Origin: an uncultured Caulobacter sp. | GTDB lineage: Bacteria; Pseudomonadota; Alphaproteobacteria; Caulobacterales; Caulobacteraceae | Length of the DNA: 64,000 nt | Direction: 5' to 3' | NCBI RefSeq assembly: GCF_937900395.1 | Contig: NZ_CALCDX010000151.1 | Location: 1-64,000, forward strand | Part shown: positions 16,265 to 24,415 of the stretch, one piece after another | Layout of the letters: every line of letters begins with the position of its first letter | Position numbering within the stretch: position 1 is the stretch's first letter | Program-made: the position numbers and the translations under genes | The notes under the pieces: generated by a model | The model's database searches: none | The model's input: only the letters and a program-made list of their open reading frames with translations | What the model was told of the DNA's origin: nothing

Positions 16265-17251
16265 TCAGGCGGCCATGGCGCATTGCGCCGCCGCGCTAGG
16301 CTCGGGCGACGGCGCGGTCTGGAAGGCCAGCAGGAAGTCGGCGGCCTTGGAGGCCTGGGAGGCGGCGCGGAAGATGGCGCGGTTGTCCTCGCGCAGGACT
16401 TCAAGCCACGCGCCGATGTAGTCGGCATGGCGGACGGTGGGGACGATGCCGAGGGTGGCGCAGACGAAGGCCGCGCCCATTTCGGCGACCAGCTCCTCGC
16501 GCGCATAGGCCTTGCCGCCCCGGTGTCCCGACTGGTCGCGGTCCAGCCGCGAGCCGTGGCCGGTCCAGTGCGACAGCTCGTGGAAGGCGGTGCGGTAGTA
16601 GTTGATCTGGTCGGTGAAGGCCGGTTGCGGCGGGACCTGCACGTAGTCGAACAGAGGATCATAGAAGGCGCGCGGCCCGCCGACGCGGAAGTCCGCGCCG
16701 GTGGCGGCGATCAGCGCCTCGGCGTGGGGGACGGCTTGGCGCTCGGGCAGCGGCGCGGGTTCGGGATCGACGCCCGACAAGCCTTCGCATTGGGCGAGAT
16801 TGAAGACGGTGAACCGCTTGAGGAAAGCGACCTTGCCGGGCTCGTCGCCGTCACGCGCGGCGCGTTCCTGCTCGGCCTTGGGCGTGAAGCGGTCGGCATA
16901 GACCACGCTCGTGCCGCGTTCACCGCGCCGCACACAGCCCCCGGCGGCCAGGGCCTGCTTGAAGGTCAGCCAGCCCTGGGACGGATAGCCGTGCTCGATG
17001 ACCGCGCCCCACAGCAGGAGGATGTTGACGCCCGAATAGCGCCGCCCGGTGATCCCGTTGCGCGGCAGGGACAGGGCCGCGCGCCCGGCCGTTCCCCACG
17101 GCTGGACCCAGGGCAGGCGCCCGGCCTCCAGCTGGTCGATGATCCGGTGGGTGACCTCGTCATAGAGGCTGGCTTCAGCTTGTCGGGACGGCTCCCGCCG
17201 GGAGGGCGAGGCCTTGGCGGCGGACTTGCGGCCTTGACCGGTCGGGCGCAT
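16265..17251 (-). CDS. ArdC-type antirestriction protein
   Basis: ArdC proteins coat single-stranded DNA and shield incoming plasmid or ICE DNA from host restriction. The 328-residue product has the N-terminal ssDNA-binding segment (SLYDEVTHRIIDQLEAGRLPWVQPW, then LPRNGITGRRYSGVNILLLW). A C-terminal zincin-like domain has the metal-binding motif RTAFHELSHWTGH and KAYAREELVAEMGAAF. The ATG at 17251 follows a GGAAGGAG ribosome site. The longer frame upstream is not supported. It probably expresses early after transfer, judging from the family role. Confidence 0.9.
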   Translation of the reverse strand: MRPTGQGRKSAAKASPSRREPSRQAEASLYDEVTHRIIDQLEAGRLPWVQPWGTAGRAALSLPRNGITGRRYSGVNILLLWGAVIEHGYPSQGWLTFKQALAAGGCVRRGERGTSVVYADRFTPKAEQERAARDGDEPGKVAFLKRFTVFNLAQCEGLSGVDPEPAPLPERQAVPHAEALIAATGADFRVGGPRAFYDPLFDYVQVPPQPAFTDQINYYRTAFHELSHWTGHGSRLDRDQSGHRGGKAYAREELVAEMGAAFVCATLGIVPTVRHADYIGAWLEVLREDNRAIFRAASQASKAADFLLAFQTAPSPEPSAAAQCAMAA

Positions 17252-17504
17252 GAGCGGGCTCCTTCCCCGCCCAAAACCCCGCATCCTTTCGCCGGAAAGG
17301 GGGGTGGGCGGCGAAGAGCGGCCGAAGAGGCCCGTCGCCGGACGGCGGCACCCGAAGGGCCGAAACGCAGTGGAGGAGCCGGCCCTGGCCGGCTTGCCGC
17401 CGACCAAGGCGGGCCTAGAAGGGCGCGCCGCCCACCCCCGTTTCAGGGGAAAGGAAAACCAGGAAAGTCATCGCGCGCAGCGCGATGGCCGTATCGGACA
17501 CTGT

Positions 17505-17780
17505 TCAGGCTTCTGGCGCGTGCTCGTCCGACGAGATCGTGCTCGAGAGCATGCGAGCCCCGTCGCGTTCGATCACCGCCAGCACCGCGTCGTCCCGCCA
17601 GACTTCCACCGATACGGCGCTGGCATGCTCGCGAAGCAAACCCCACGCGTGAGCGACATAGGCATCGGGTGAGAGCGCCTGAACGTCGACCGCCGTGGCG
17701 ACCTGGTTATCGGCCAAGCAAACGAAGGTGTAGGTGTCCATCGCATGACCCAGAATATTCGCTGCCTGTATGGTCATCAA
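17505..17780 (-). CDS. Small protein of unknown function
   Basis: This is a 91-residue frame that may start at an internal ATG (17741, giving 78 residues). The core MDTYTFVCLADNQVATAVDVQALSPDAYVAHAWGLLREHASAVSVEVWRDDAVLAVIERDG reads like a compact alpha/beta protein and has no signal or membrane segment. I do not recognise the family. It is divergent from the next gene and about 250 bp from the ArdC start; that 250-bp gap shows nothing clear. Confidence 0.5.
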   Translation of the reverse strand: MMTIQAANILGHAMDTYTFVCLADNQVATAVDVQALSPDAYVAHAWGLLREHASAVSVEVWRDDAVLAVIERDGARMLSSTISSDEHAPEA

Positions 17781-17839
17781 CTGCCGAACAATAGGCCCTC
17801 GCCCTCTTGATCACCTGCCGCCGAGGAGAAGAAGCCCTC

Positions 17840-18649
17840 ATGACTGAGCCCTCCGACGATCCGCTCGCCCAACATCTGGCCGAGATCGTGCAAACGCGGC
17901 AGGCCGCGATGGACGCCCACGCGGCGCTGCGCCAGTCGCAGCCGTTCCTGAACGCCTGCCGCAGGACCGAAACCCTGGTCGGCGACTATGGGCTGGCGCT
18001 CAACGCCATCAGCCTGATGTCGACCCGATCACCGACCTTCGAAGCGGCCAGGCTCAGCATCCGAATCGCCGATCTGCTGATTGAATCGGCCGTGGCCACC
18101 ATGGCCCACATTCGCGAAGGCCTGCTGAACCCGGCCCACCGCGAAATGCGCTTCCTGCTGGAAGCCAGCATCAAGGCCTGGTGGTGCGACAGCGTCGAGC
18201 CCGAAGGCGAGGTCGAACGAAAGCTCGACTTCCTCGACGACCTCGGCGCCGCGCGCTTCCGTGACATCGTGGACGGCCTGCGGCCTCGGCTGATCGCCGC
18301 CGAAGAGGCGGCCGGCCTGGTCCACAAGGTCACCAATCTCTACAAGAAACTGTCGACGCGGGTCCACGCCTCGACCGGCGGCGTCGGGGTCGACCTTCGA
18401 CGGTTCGAGCGCGGCCAGTATGTCGGCTTCGAGGGCGTGGGCGATCTCAACAAGGCCAACGCGCAGTTCGCCGAGGTGCTCGACATCAGCCTGGCCTGCG
18501 CGTTCGAGGCGTTCGACGGCGGCCTGCTGGGCGACATCTTCGTCCAGGTGCTCGACGATCATCCCAAATGGGCGTTCCACAAGACCCCGCTGGTGCGCAG
18601 CATCTCCAGCCACTTCGATTACAAAGCCGAGCGCCAACCGCCACGATAG
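17840..18649 (+). CDS. Hypothetical helical protein
   Basis: This 269-residue protein has no family I can name. It is mostly helical and soluble. Notable segments are ARLSIRIADLLIESAVATMAHIREGLLNPAHREMRFLLEASIKAWWCDSVEP and NLYKKLSTRVHAST. These resemble uncharacterised proteins that contain conserved Arg/His pairs in helices and are often found in accessory regions. The ATG at 17840 has a GGAGAAG site about 10 bases upstream and is preferred over the ATG at 17807. A role in abortive defence is possible but not shown. Confidence 0.6.
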   Translation: MTEPSDDPLAQHLAEIVQTRQAAMDAHAALRQSQPFLNACRRTETLVGDYGLALNAISLMSTRSPTFEAARLSIRIADLLIESAVATMAHIREGLLNPAHREMRFLLEASIKAWWCDSVEPEGEVERKLDFLDDLGAARFRDIVDGLRPRLIAAEEAAGLVHKVTNLYKKLSTRVHASTGGVGVDLRRFERGQYVGFEGVGDLNKANAQFAEVLDISLACAFEAFDGGLLGDIFVQVLDDHPKWAFHKTPLVRSISSHFDYKAERQPPR

Positions 18650-18723
18650 CCTGAAGGCGCCCCACGGCCGCGCATCTCGACTTGCGCGCTAGTCGTGGTT
18701 AACCTCCCGGAAAAGGGCGCTCC

Positions 18724-19098
18724 ATGACTAAGAAGACCGGCAAGAAAGCCGCCAGCGACGCGGCCAAGGTGCTTTCGGATCCGAAGTCGACGTCCGCGGA
18801 AAAAAGCGCGGCCGGCGCGGCCCTGACCCAGCGCGCCGGCCCCAAATCGTCGGCCGCCAACGAAACCACGAGCCCCGCCGCCGCCAAGAAGGCCAGCAAG
18901 GTCCTGTCGAATCCGAAGTCGACGGCCGCCGAGAAGACGGCGGCGGCCTCGGCGCTGGCCCAGGCCGCCCCAAAAGCCAAGCCCGCCAAACCGCCGGCCC
19001 CGGCCAAGCCCGCGCCGAAGCCGGCGGCAAAGCCGGCCGCGGCCAAGCCGGCGCCGAAACCGCCAGCAGCCAAGCCGAGCGCGCCGAAACGCAAATAA
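18724..19098 (+). CDS. Two-repeat protein with Ala/Lys/Pro histone-like tail
   Basis: This 124-residue basic protein has two copies of a unit of the form KxxSKVLSxPKSTxAEKxAAxxALxQ, at about residues 11-37 and 54-80. A tail of PAK/AKPAPKP repeats to the end resembles histone H1-like tails of bacterial nucleoid proteins. It has no signal peptide. Binding to DNA is an inference from charge and composition. The ATG follows an AAAAGGGCG region. The gene stands alone between two unrelated genes. Confidence 0.7.
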   Translation: MTKKTGKKAASDAAKVLSDPKSTSAEKSAAGAALTQRAGPKSSAANETTSPAAAKKASKVLSNPKSTAAEKTAAASALAQAAPKAKPAKPPAPAKPAPKPAAKPAAAKPAPKPPAAKPSAPKRK

Positions 19099-19223
19099 GC
19101 AGGCGTCCGGCCTTGGCCATGAAAGCCATCACCCGGGCGTCAGGGTTTCGTCGGCGAGATGGCTCCGGCCGGCTGCCCCGCGTGGCGTTGATGATCGTGA
19201 CGACGCGATAGGAGTCCTGGACG

Positions 19224-19601
19224 ATGGCCATCGTGGTGATGATCCTGGCCGTCATAGCCTGGCTCTTCGTGCAGGCTGCGCTGGCCGACGCCGGCCAGGG
19301 CCCACGTTCGCGCGGCTCCCTGCGCTACCAGCGTCGCAAGGCCGCCAAGCTGGGACTGGACCCCGCCGACGTCGAGGTCCGTCCGCGCGGCGCAGGTCCT
19401 GACTCGATCGAACCGGTCGGCCGCTCGGTCGTGGGCGACTTAGCGTTCGGCCTGGGCTTTGGCCTCCTGGCCATCGTGCTGATGTTCGGCGGCGCCTTCG
19501 TGCTGATGGCGATGAAATTCCCGCCCGACGCCGTATGGGTCTGGTTCGGCGTCGTGATCCTAGCCACCTTCGTCCTGAACAAGATCCGCCGGAGCGGCTG
19601 A
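19224..19601 (+). CDS. Small two-TM membrane protein
   Basis: This 125-residue protein has an N-terminal hydrophobic helix (MAIVVMILAVIAWLFVQAAL), a basic cytoplasmic stretch (RGSLRYQRRKAAKLGLDP) and two further hydrophobic helices near the end (LAFGLGFGLLAIVLMFGGAFVLMAM and AVWVWFGVVILATFVL). I do not recognise a family or infer a role. The gene lies 124 bp after the repeat protein. Confidence 0.6.
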   Translation: MAIVVMILAVIAWLFVQAALADAGQGPRSRGSLRYQRRKAAKLGLDPADVEVRPRGAGPDSIEPVGRSVVGDLAFGLGFGLLAIVLMFGGAFVLMAMKFPPDAVWVWFGVVILATFVLNKIRRSG

Positions 19602-19650
19602 GCCGCCGCCTCGGTGGGACACCCGCCGCTAAGATGGGATCGGAGATCAA

Positions 19651-20511
19651 GTGTCCATGCGCTGCCTGTTCTGCAAGGCCGACTCCTCGCGATCGCGCAG
19701 CGTCGAGCACGCCATTCCCGAGGCCTTGGGCAATCGCAGCTTCGTGCTGCCGGCCGGCGTCGTCTGCGACGGCTGCAACAACTACTTCGCCGTGAAGGTC
19801 GAAGGCCCCTTGCTCAAGACCGGCTCGCTGCGGCAGCTGCGCGCCAGGCAGGGCGTGCCCACCAAGCGGGGGCGCCTCATGCCGGTGCTTGGCCGCTTCG
19901 AGGACATCGACGCGGACCTGGCCGCCTTTCGCATCAACGCCGGCGAGGTGGTGCTGGCCGTCACCGAGATGAGCGCTGCGCCCATGGTCTCGGCCGCCCT
20001 GAGCAATGGCCTCGGTGGGCTCTTTATCCATGAAGAGCCCCCACGCCTGGATCAGCGGTTGTTTTCCAGGTTGATCGCCAAGATCGCCCTGGAGCTGATC
20101 GCCCTGCGGGTCTGCCATGTTCCAGGCTGGGAGGAATTCGGCATCGACCACCCGCAGTTCGACCCGATCCGCGCCTATGCGCGTTTCGGCCAGGGCCCGA
20201 CCTGGCCCGTCCTGAGTCGACGCATCTATGACGAGGAGGCCACGACCCTGCCAGCCTCGGGCGACCCGCAGCAGACGATCTACGAGACCGACTTCTTGCT
20301 GACGCCCAGCGGCGAGGGCTACGCGGTGATCTGCCTGTTCGGCGTCGAACACACGATCAATCTGGTGACGCCCTCGGTCGAGGGTTACCGGACCTGGATG
20401 AAGGACAACGCCGGACGCAGCCCGCTCTATCCCGACGGGAAATACCCCCAGCGGCGGGGATGGACGAACGACGACGAGGCCGACTTCCGTGACGGCGCCG
20501 AACGCGACTAG
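19651..20511 (+). CDS. HNH-type endonuclease-like protein
   Basis: The first 45 residues show a zinc-binding HNH layout: CLFCK, then SVEHAIPEALGN, then CDGCNNYF. These are the two Cys pairs and the catalytic His of this nuclease family. The remaining 240 residues are of unknown type. Such proteins are common defence or mobile-element nucleases. Translation may begin at the GTG at 19651, which has a GGAG site at good distance, or at the ATG six bases later. It is 8 bp upstream of the thermonuclease-like gene. Confidence 0.7.
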   Translation: MSMRCLFCKADSSRSRSVEHAIPEALGNRSFVLPAGVVCDGCNNYFAVKVEGPLLKTGSLRQLRARQGVPTKRGRLMPVLGRFEDIDADLAAFRINAGEVVLAVTEMSAAPMVSAALSNGLGGLFIHEEPPRLDQRLFSRLIAKIALELIALRVCHVPGWEEFGIDHPQFDPIRAYARFGQGPTWPVLSRRIYDEEATTLPASGDPQQTIYETDFLLTPSGEGYAVICLFGVEHTINLVTPSVEGYRTWMKDNAGRSPLYPDGKYPQRRGWTNDDEADFRDGAERD

Positions 20512-20519
20512 AAGCGGGC

Positions 20520-20915
20520 ATGATCATCGCCGCCGCGCTCACCGCCATCATCGCCTGCAACGCCCCCGACGTTCACGACGGCGACACCCTGCGCTGTGGT
20601 TCCGAGCGCGTGCGCCTGTTCGGCGTCGACGCGCCGGAAGTTAGGCGCGGCAAAACTCCGGCCGAGCCGCTGGCCTATGAAGCGCGGGATGAGCTGATCC
20701 GCCTGACGCGCGGTCGCGTCGGCTGTCGCTTTGTCGAGCGCGATCGCTATGGCCGGTTCGTCGGCCGGTGTTGGTCGGACGCCACCCCTGACATTAACGC
20801 GGCCCTGATCCGGTCGGGACTGGCGACCGAATACCGGCGCTACAGCAAGGGCGCCTATGCGGCGGCGGAAGATGAGGCGCGGCGCGCCAACCGCGGCGCC
20901 TGGCACCGCCCGTAG
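20520..20915 (+). CDS. Thermonuclease-family (SNase-like) protein
   Basis: This 131-residue protein has the staphylococcal nuclease fold motifs VHDGDTLRCGSERVRLFGVDAPEV and the segment ERDRYGRFVGRCW, with the catalytic Arg/Asp/Glu set visible. A weak N-terminal hydrophobic segment (MIIAAALTAIIACNAP) suggests export. Members degrade DNA or RNA; some sit on mobile elements. It follows the HNH gene closely, so the two may be co-expressed. Confidence 0.8.
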   Translation: MIIAAALTAIIACNAPDVHDGDTLRCGSERVRLFGVDAPEVRRGKTPAEPLAYEARDELIRLTRGRVGCRFVERDRYGRFVGRCWSDATPDINAALIRSGLATEYRRYSKGAYAAAEDEARRANRGAWHRP

Positions 20916-20986
20916 TCATCCACACGCGACCCACAGGTGCGACGCCAGCGCGCGATGAGTCCGATTGACTCTCTCGGCCTCAAGGG

Positions 20987-21001
20987 GAACATATAAGGAA
21001 C
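20987..21001 (+). promoter_or_regulatory. LexA-type SOS box GAAC-N7-GAAC
   Basis: GAAC at 20987-20990 and GAAC at 20998-21001 are separated by the 7-base spacer ATATAAG. This direct repeat is the LexA box form of alphaproteobacteria (GTTC-N7-GTTC on the other strand). It sits 13 bp before the ATG at 21015 and overlaps a TATAAG -10-like sequence. The spacing and exact match are visible; binding by LexA is inferred. Confidence 0.75.
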
Positions 21002-21014
21002 ATCGGAGCTCCCT

Positions 21015-21335
21015 ATGCCATCCCAACCCGCGATTTCGCGTGCGACGCCGCACGCCTGCGCCTCAGTTCACGTTCCCTTCGAGGCCGACATCGAGACCCT
21101 GGCCGAGTGCGTCGCGCCCGACCGTCATCTGCGGACGATCTGCGGCTGCGGCGAGATGGCCGAGTTTGACGCGACAGCCTGGCTCGAGCGCCGGCTGGGC
21201 GACTTCTCAATCGTCAATTTCACCGATCGGCTGCGCTGTCCCTGCGGTCGACGCCAGGGCCGCTTCGAGGTCTGGCCTGGACCGGCCGGCTGCTCGGGCC
21301 TGAAGACCCGTTTCGCCGCCTCGCTCTACGACTGA
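21015..21335 (+). CDS. Small four-Cys protein, first gene of SOS-boxed operon
   Basis: This 106-residue protein of no family I know has two Cys pairs, ICGCG and LRCPCGR, suggesting a zinc-bound fold. It is the first gene after the LexA-type box and is followed by 21339 and 21625 with almost no gaps, ending in an AlkB-like gene. The ATG has a GGAG site about seven bases upstream. A role in DNA damage response is inferred only from operon and operator. Confidence 0.6.
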   Translation: MPSQPAISRATPHACASVHVPFEADIETLAECVAPDRHLRTICGCGEMAEFDATAWLERRLGDFSIVNFTDRLRCPCGRRQGRFEVWPGPAGCSGLKTRFAASLYD

Positions 21336-21338
21336 GCC

Positions 21339-21632
21339 ATGTCGATCCGGCCCCCTTCTCAGTACGTCGCGCCGGCGGTGTCGCGCAGCGACCGCCGCGT
21401 GATGAAGCTGACCCGCGTGCGGGTCGACACCACGGACAAGACCTCCAGGACCCTGCACTTCCTGCATCCCGACGGTACGGGCCGCGGCAATTCGCGGGTC
21501 GGCTTCGTCTCGCCTGAGCACGTGCCGGAATTCGAAGGCGAGGAAGGCTGGTTCGAGATGGAGCGCGTCAGGGCCAAGCCCTGGTCGTACTGGCGCGCCA
21601 TCCGGCGTCTTGACCCGCCGCCCCATGCCTGA
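21339..21632 (+). CDS. Small basic protein of unknown function
   Basis: This 97-residue protein has many aromatic residues (PEHVPEFEGEEGWFEMERVRAKPWSYWRAIRRL at the C-terminus) and a basic N-terminal half. It has no signal or membrane helix and no recognised family. It lies 3 bp after the preceding gene and overlaps the next one, so it belongs to the same four-gene unit. Confidence 0.55.
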   Translation: MSIRPPSQYVAPAVSRSDRRVMKLTRVRVDTTDKTSRTLHFLHPDGTGRGNSRVGFVSPEHVPEFEGEEGWFEMERVRAKPWSYWRAIRRLDPPPHA

Positions 21633-22011
21633 GCCGAGCGATGCCGATCGCCGCAAGGCCGCGCGGCTCGATCCGGCCTTCGCCGGCGCGCGGTTGATCG
21701 ACGCGCTGGAGCGTGGCTGGGAGATCGGCTTTCGCTGTCAGTACTGTGGCGCGGGCAAGACCTGGCGCCGGGACACGATGCTGGGTCGGGCGCGGCGTTA
21801 TCTCAACTGCACCATGGCCGAGATCCAGGCCCGTCTGCCCTGTCCGCGATGCCCCGGCCGCATGCCGATCATGACGATGTCCGGGGTGATCGATCCGGGC
21901 GACGCGGAGGCTCGCCGGTGGGCGACCGTGTCCCTCCTGCTCGACGTCGGCCTGAACCCCACCGACTACGGTTACGGCTGGGCTCCGCCTGGCCGGCAAG
22001 CTGGTGGATGA
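21625..22011 (+). CDS. Zinc-ribbon-like small protein
   Basis: This 128-residue protein has two Cys pairs, FRCQYCGAG and LPCPRCPGR, likely a zinc ribbon. Beyond that no family is recognised. I chose the ATG at 21625; a TTG at 21610 is in frame. It overlaps the previous stop, and its own stop overlaps the AlkB-like start, which suggests translational coupling and a shared role in the damage-response unit. Confidence 0.6.
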   Translation: MPEPSDADRRKAARLDPAFAGARLIDALERGWEIGFRCQYCGAGKTWRRDTMLGRARRYLNCTMAEIQARLPCPRCPGRMPIMTMSGVIDPGDAEARRWATVSLLLDVGLNPTDYGYGWAPPGRQAGG

Positions 22012-22598
22012 ACGCCATGGACCTGCAACCCAGTCTCTTCGACCTGCCGCTGGCCCCGCGCCGACCGATGCCCGACGGCTTCCGCTACCAGCCAGACCTG
22101 ATCACTCCCGAGGAGGAGCGCGCCCTGGTCCGCCAGTTCGCGGGCCTCGACTTCAAGCCCTATGAGCATCTGGGCTACCTGGGCAACCGGCGCATCGCCG
22201 CGTTCGGTTGGCGACGCGGCGACGACGGCGCCATGGTCGAGACCGGCGAAGGCGTTCCGGATTTCCTCACGCCGCTGCTCACCAAGGTCGCGGCGTTCAC
22301 CGGCCTGTCCGTCGAAAGCTTCCGCCACGCCCTGGTCACCGAATACGCGCCCGGAGCCGGCATCGGCTGGCATCGCGACCGGCCGCCGGCCGTGGCCATC
22401 GCCGGGGTCTCGCTACTGTCGCCCTGCACGTTCCGCCTGCGCCGCAAGGTCGCCGACATATGGGACCGCGCCTCGATCATCGCCGCGCCGCGCTCGGCCT
22501 ACCTGATGAGCGGCCCGGCGCGCAGCGACTGGCAGCACAGCATCCCGGAGGTCGACGTCCTGCGCTACTCGGTGACCTTCCGCACAGTTCGAACTTAG
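22008..22598 (+). CDS. AlkB-like 2-oxoglutarate/Fe(II) dioxygenase
   Basis: AlkB-type enzymes remove alkyl damage from nucleic acid bases. The 196-residue protein keeps the iron motif HRD in AGIGWHRDRPPAVAIAGVSLLSPC and the distal His and Arg in SDWQHSIPEVDVLRYSVTFR. PDGFRYQPDLITPEEERALVRQF is the usual start. It ends a unit of four tightly spaced genes under a LexA-type box, which fits a repair function. The exact substrate cannot be told from sequence. Confidence 0.85.
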   Translation: MNAMDLQPSLFDLPLAPRRPMPDGFRYQPDLITPEEERALVRQFAGLDFKPYEHLGYLGNRRIAAFGWRRGDDGAMVETGEGVPDFLTPLLTKVAAFTGLSVESFRHALVTEYAPGAGIGWHRDRPPAVAIAGVSLLSPCTFRLRRKVADIWDRASIIAAPRSAYLMSGPARSDWQHSIPEVDVLRYSVTFRTVRT

Positions 22599-22644
22599 AA
22601 CGCCATCCGCCACCCACCGACCGCATGCTCGTAGGTCAGCTACA

Positions 22645-23238
22645 TCAGGTGGCAGCCGCTTTGAGCGCCCGCCTCACACTTGCCGGGAGGCTAGAGCAGG
22701 ATTCCGCGCGCTCACGACCCACACATGCAACCACTTCCGGCGCATGATGCGCCGCGACCCGCATCTTAGCGTCTATCAAAGCGCCATACAGGGCATCGCC
22801 AAGAACCGCTTCGCCGAGCCCGCCGCGCACGGCGGGCTCAAAAAGGAGATCTACCGTCGAAGCGACTAAAAGACCCGGAAAGCGAACAGCCGCTAGCGAG
22901 GTCGCTTTGCGCTCATCGATGAAGGCTGTGGTGCTAACCCGGTGGGCATGGACGAGTGTCGCCGCCTCGCCGTCGTCGAGGGTTTGGGCAGCATCGCCGG
23001 CCACCAGGCTCAGGAACAGATCTGCATCCTGAGGATCGAGGTCGACGACATGCATCAGTCCAAGGTGCAGAAGGGTCGCAACTTCGTCTGCGGCTTGCCT
23101 CCCCTTGGCCCGCCCCCGCTCCAACTCAGCAAGCGCTGTTTGGGTGATCTCCAGGGGCCCGCCATAGAGTTTAAGAATCTTGTCCGCGCAGCCGGTGGCA
23201 GCGAGATTGATCCACACGCTTGCATCCGCGACGGCCAT
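22645..23238 (-). CDS. PIN-domain-like protein (DUF3368-type)
   Basis: This 197-residue protein starts MAVADASVWINL, the first-strand Asp of PIN nucleases. It has acidic residues later (TLDDGEAATLVHAHRV, then AFIDERKATSLA), matching PIN/DUF3368 RNases. It is the last gene of a four-gene unit, 7 bp after the HTH-protease gene. A nuclease effector role is inferred. Its C-terminal 40 residues are Ala/Arg-rich and not recognised. Confidence 0.75.
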   Translation of the reverse strand: MAVADASVWINLAATGCADKILKLYGGPLEITQTALAELERGRAKGRQAADEVATLLHLGLMHVVDLDPQDADLFLSLVAGDAAQTLDDGEAATLVHAHRVSTTAFIDERKATSLAAVRFPGLLVASTVDLLFEPAVRGGLGEAVLGDALYGALIDAKMRVAAHHAPEVVACVGRERAESCSSLPASVRRALKAAAT

Positions 23239-23245
23239 GCGGGCC

Positions 23246-24415
23246 TCAGATCAGCGGACGAGAGGGCGCGTCATCGACCTCCTCGTCCTCGAAGGCGTCG
23301 ATCAGCTCGCGGATCTCGACGCGATCGAGCTGCAGCAAACCGGCTAGCTGACCTTCGCTGAGGAGGTTCTGTCTCCAGGCCTCACGCGCCAACATGCCCA
23401 GACGCAACGACACCGGCCGGGCAGCATCGGCCTGGCGCGCGTCGGCACCCCAGGCTTCGCCGAGAACCTGGCGCGCCTGATCGTTGGTGATCCCGCCGTT
23501 GTGCTCGAACCAGTCCCAAGTCCCGACTTTGGTTAAGCTTAGTTCTTCCAAGCGACGGACCATGGCTTCGCGAGCTACGCCGAACGCGTGGGCCAAGACA
23601 ATCACGTGGCGTCGGGTCAACTGAGAACTTCCGGCGGTAACGTCCCGGAACATCGCCATGACTGCGCGGGCGGGAGTCAGGAAGGCTCGGGCGAATGCGT
23701 TCGCGTATCGCTCCTCGCGACTCGTTTCGGGCGATCCGTCATAGAGAGCATCGGGTGCTCGTCGAGTAGAGACGAGGTGACCCAGTTCGTGAGCCCCGGT
23801 CTGCGCTCGGCGTTCGCGTGGATGGGCCCCGTTTAGGAGAACGCAAGGCCCGGCCGCCTCGTCATAGGCATAGAGGCCCGACACTTTGGCGGGAAGGCGT
23901 CGGACGAAAACCCTGACGCCAAGCTGAAGTTCCAGCAAGGAGACGATGTCGTAGACCGGCGCTTGGCCGATCCCCAGCCACTGACGCAGCTCTGCTGCGT
24001 CATGCTCGGCTTGCAGGACCACATCACCCGGCATCAACGGTCGCTCCGGCGGATCGTTTCGCGGCCGGCGCACGCCCAAAAGATCTTCAAGTTCCAGTTC
24101 AGCCTGCACCAAGGTGGTTAGGAGTGCGACCGCACCCTCTACGCCGTCATCCTGCTCCCCCATTCGGCGAAAGCGCGGTTTGAGGTCGACTTGGACAGCC
24201 TCCCGCCTCAGCAGGGCGTTCACTGAAATCCCATAGAGCGAGGCCAGGCGTTGTAGCTCATCCAGCTTGGCGCGACGTTGGCCCTGCTCGATCGCGACCA
24301 CGGTGGTGCGCGCCACTTCCAGCGCGGCCGCAGCGGCAGCCTGGGTGACCTTCGCCGCCTCCCGAGCGATCCGTAAGCGTTCGCCGACCTCTATTGGGGA
24401 AAGTGCTTCGGTCAT
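23246..24415 (-). CDS. XRE HTH - ImmA/IrrE metalloprotease
   Basis: This is a 389-residue two-domain protein. The first 65 residues are an XRE helix-turn-helix (VGERLRIAREAAKVTQAAAAAALEVARTTVVAIEQGQR). Residues 150-220 carry the ImmA/IrrE zinc protease motif HELGH at 209-213, within AQTGAHELGHLVSTRR. Such proteins act as repressor-cutting switches on mobile elements. The ATG at 24415 overlaps the stop of the QueC-like gene by 4 bp. It is the natural candidate to bind the three operators at 26363-26434. Confidence 0.85.
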   Translation of the reverse strand: MTEALSPIEVGERLRIAREAAKVTQAAAAAALEVARTTVVAIEQGQRRAKLDELQRLASLYGISVNALLRREAVQVDLKPRFRRMGEQDDGVEGAVALLTTLVQAELELEDLLGVRRPRNDPPERPLMPGDVVLQAEHDAAELRQWLGIGQAPVYDIVSLLELQLGVRVFVRRLPAKVSGLYAYDEAAGPCVLLNGAHPRERRAQTGAHELGHLVSTRRAPDALYDGSPETSREERYANAFARAFLTPARAVMAMFRDVTAGSSQLTRRHVIVLAHAFGVAREAMVRRLEELSLTKVGTWDWFEHNGGITNDQARQVLGEAWGADARQADAARPVSLRLGMLAREAWRQNLLSEGQLAGLLQLDRVEIRELIDAFEDEEVDDAPSRPLI

